From assembly GCF_900109525.1 (NCBI RefSeq), contig NZ_FOAN01000002.1, positions 186,001 through 250,000 on the forward strand: DNA of 64,000 nt, given 5' to 3'. Shown piece after piece: positions 63,723 to 64,000 of the stretch. The translations under genes and the position numbers were made by a program. The first letter of the stretch is position 1; each line of letters starts with the position of its first letter. Below the pieces are notes generated by a model. That model did no database searches. It was not told the DNA's origin and saw only the letters and a program-made list of their open reading frames with translations. The DNA is from Allobosea lupini (GTDB lineage: Bacteria; Pseudomonadota; Alphaproteobacteria; Rhizobiales; Beijerinckiaceae).

Positions 63723-64000
63723 ATGACCACCGGCCTCCTCATCGTCCAGATCCTGAACGGGCTGCAGTTCGGCATCCTGCTGTTCCTGGTGGCGGCAGGG
63801 CTGACGCTGGTCTTCGGCGTGATGGACTTCATCAACCTGGCGCATGGCGTGCAGTACATGCTCGGCGCCTATCTCGCCGTGACCTTCGTCGCACTGACCG
63901 GCTCCTTCGTGCTCGGCCTCGTGCTGGCGCTGGCGGCGGCGCTGGTCTTCGGCCTCGCGCTCGAATTCCTGGTCTTCCGCCACCTCTACGAGCGCGACCA
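63723..64000 (+). CDS. Branched-chain amino acid ABC transporter permease LivH type (partial)
   Basis: First 92 codons of a LivH-family permease, cut by the window edge. The N-terminus QILNGLQFGILLFLVAAGLT is followed by LVFGVMDFINLAHGVQYML, with the LivH-typical GVMDFINLAHG loop. It begins 98 bases after the binding-protein gene, past a palindromic repeat. Confidence 0.93.
   Translation, partial: MTTGLLIVQILNGLQFGILLFLVAAGLTLVFGVMDFINLAHGVQYMLGAYLAVTFVALTGSFVLGLVLALAAALVFGLALEFLVFRHLYERD

Noticed and set aside
1..64000. CRISPR array, insertion sequence, prophage or integron
   Set aside because: No regularly spaced repeats, transposase, integrase or phage structural gene is seen; the repeats present are isolated palindromes.

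Overview
The window is a strongly GC-rich, densely coded chromosomal segment of an alphaproteobacterium, most likely a Rhizobiales genome of the Bosea / Bradyrhizobium / Methylobacterium kind. The genus is an inference from several traits: a two-subunit methylmalonyl-CoA mutase with separate MeaB, a rhizobial-type (class 3) asparaginase, a hybrid malic enzyme, a TIGR03808-type Tat protein, many ABC importers, and palindromic intergenic repeats of the style common in these genera. I see no rRNA, tRNA, CRISPR array, prophage or insertion sequence. About 50 protein genes are supported; both edge genes (M20 peptidase, LivH) are cut by the window.

Layout. 1-4100: M20 dipeptidase (partial), RelB/ParE-type toxin-antitoxin pair, HerA-like ATPase, small glycine-rich protein. 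4.3-9.2 kb: methylmalonyl-CoA mutase operon with thiD between the two subunit genes. 9.3-10.3 kb: small secreted protein and an MNT/HEPN toxin-antitoxin pair. 10.3-14.3 kb (minus): potFGHI putrescine importer. 14.4-18.2 kb: DUF3750 protein, lytic transglycosylase, PLP gamma-lyase family enzyme with a divergent Lrp regulator. 18.3-25.5 kb: penicillin/AHL acylase, two tandem DUF900 lipoprotein hydrolases, meaB, Tat-exported beta-helix protein. 25.5-30.5 kb: SulP transporter, asparaginase, alpha/beta hydrolase, stand-alone RAM protein, LysR regulator. 30.7-36.3 kb: dppABCDF-type operon. 36.3-39.1 kb (minus): MoxR AAA ATPase plus DUF2201 VWA-like metallopeptidase, and an LCCL protein. 39.4-41.7 kb: malic enzyme. 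41.9-47.3 kb: second oligopeptide importer with a fused double ATPase. 47.4-50.2 kb: orphan LivJ, CGNR regulator, D-amino-acid transaminase. 50.2-64 kb: GSU2403-family nucleotidyltransferase-fold protein, then a purine catabolism and uptake block (guanine deaminase, xdhABC, nucleoside/purine BMP-type ABC importer), then the start of a Liv-type importer.

The physiology is nutrient scavenging: peptides (two systems), polyamines, purines and branched-chain or related solutes are imported, and deaminases, asparaginase, xanthine dehydrogenase, methylmalonyl-CoA mutase and malic enzyme feed the carbon and nitrogen into central metabolism.

The most unusual observations are: (i) a 104-bp nested palindrome inserted in frame inside xdhA; (ii) two near-identical 29-bp palindromes that overlap a predicted promoter and abut the start codon of the GSU2403-family gene, one of them also containing the guanine deaminase stop codon; (iii) palindromic repeats forming gene ends or false gene starts at three loci; (iv) a HepT-like toxin whose canonical catalytic arginine position is glycine. 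No clearly new multi-gene system is evident.
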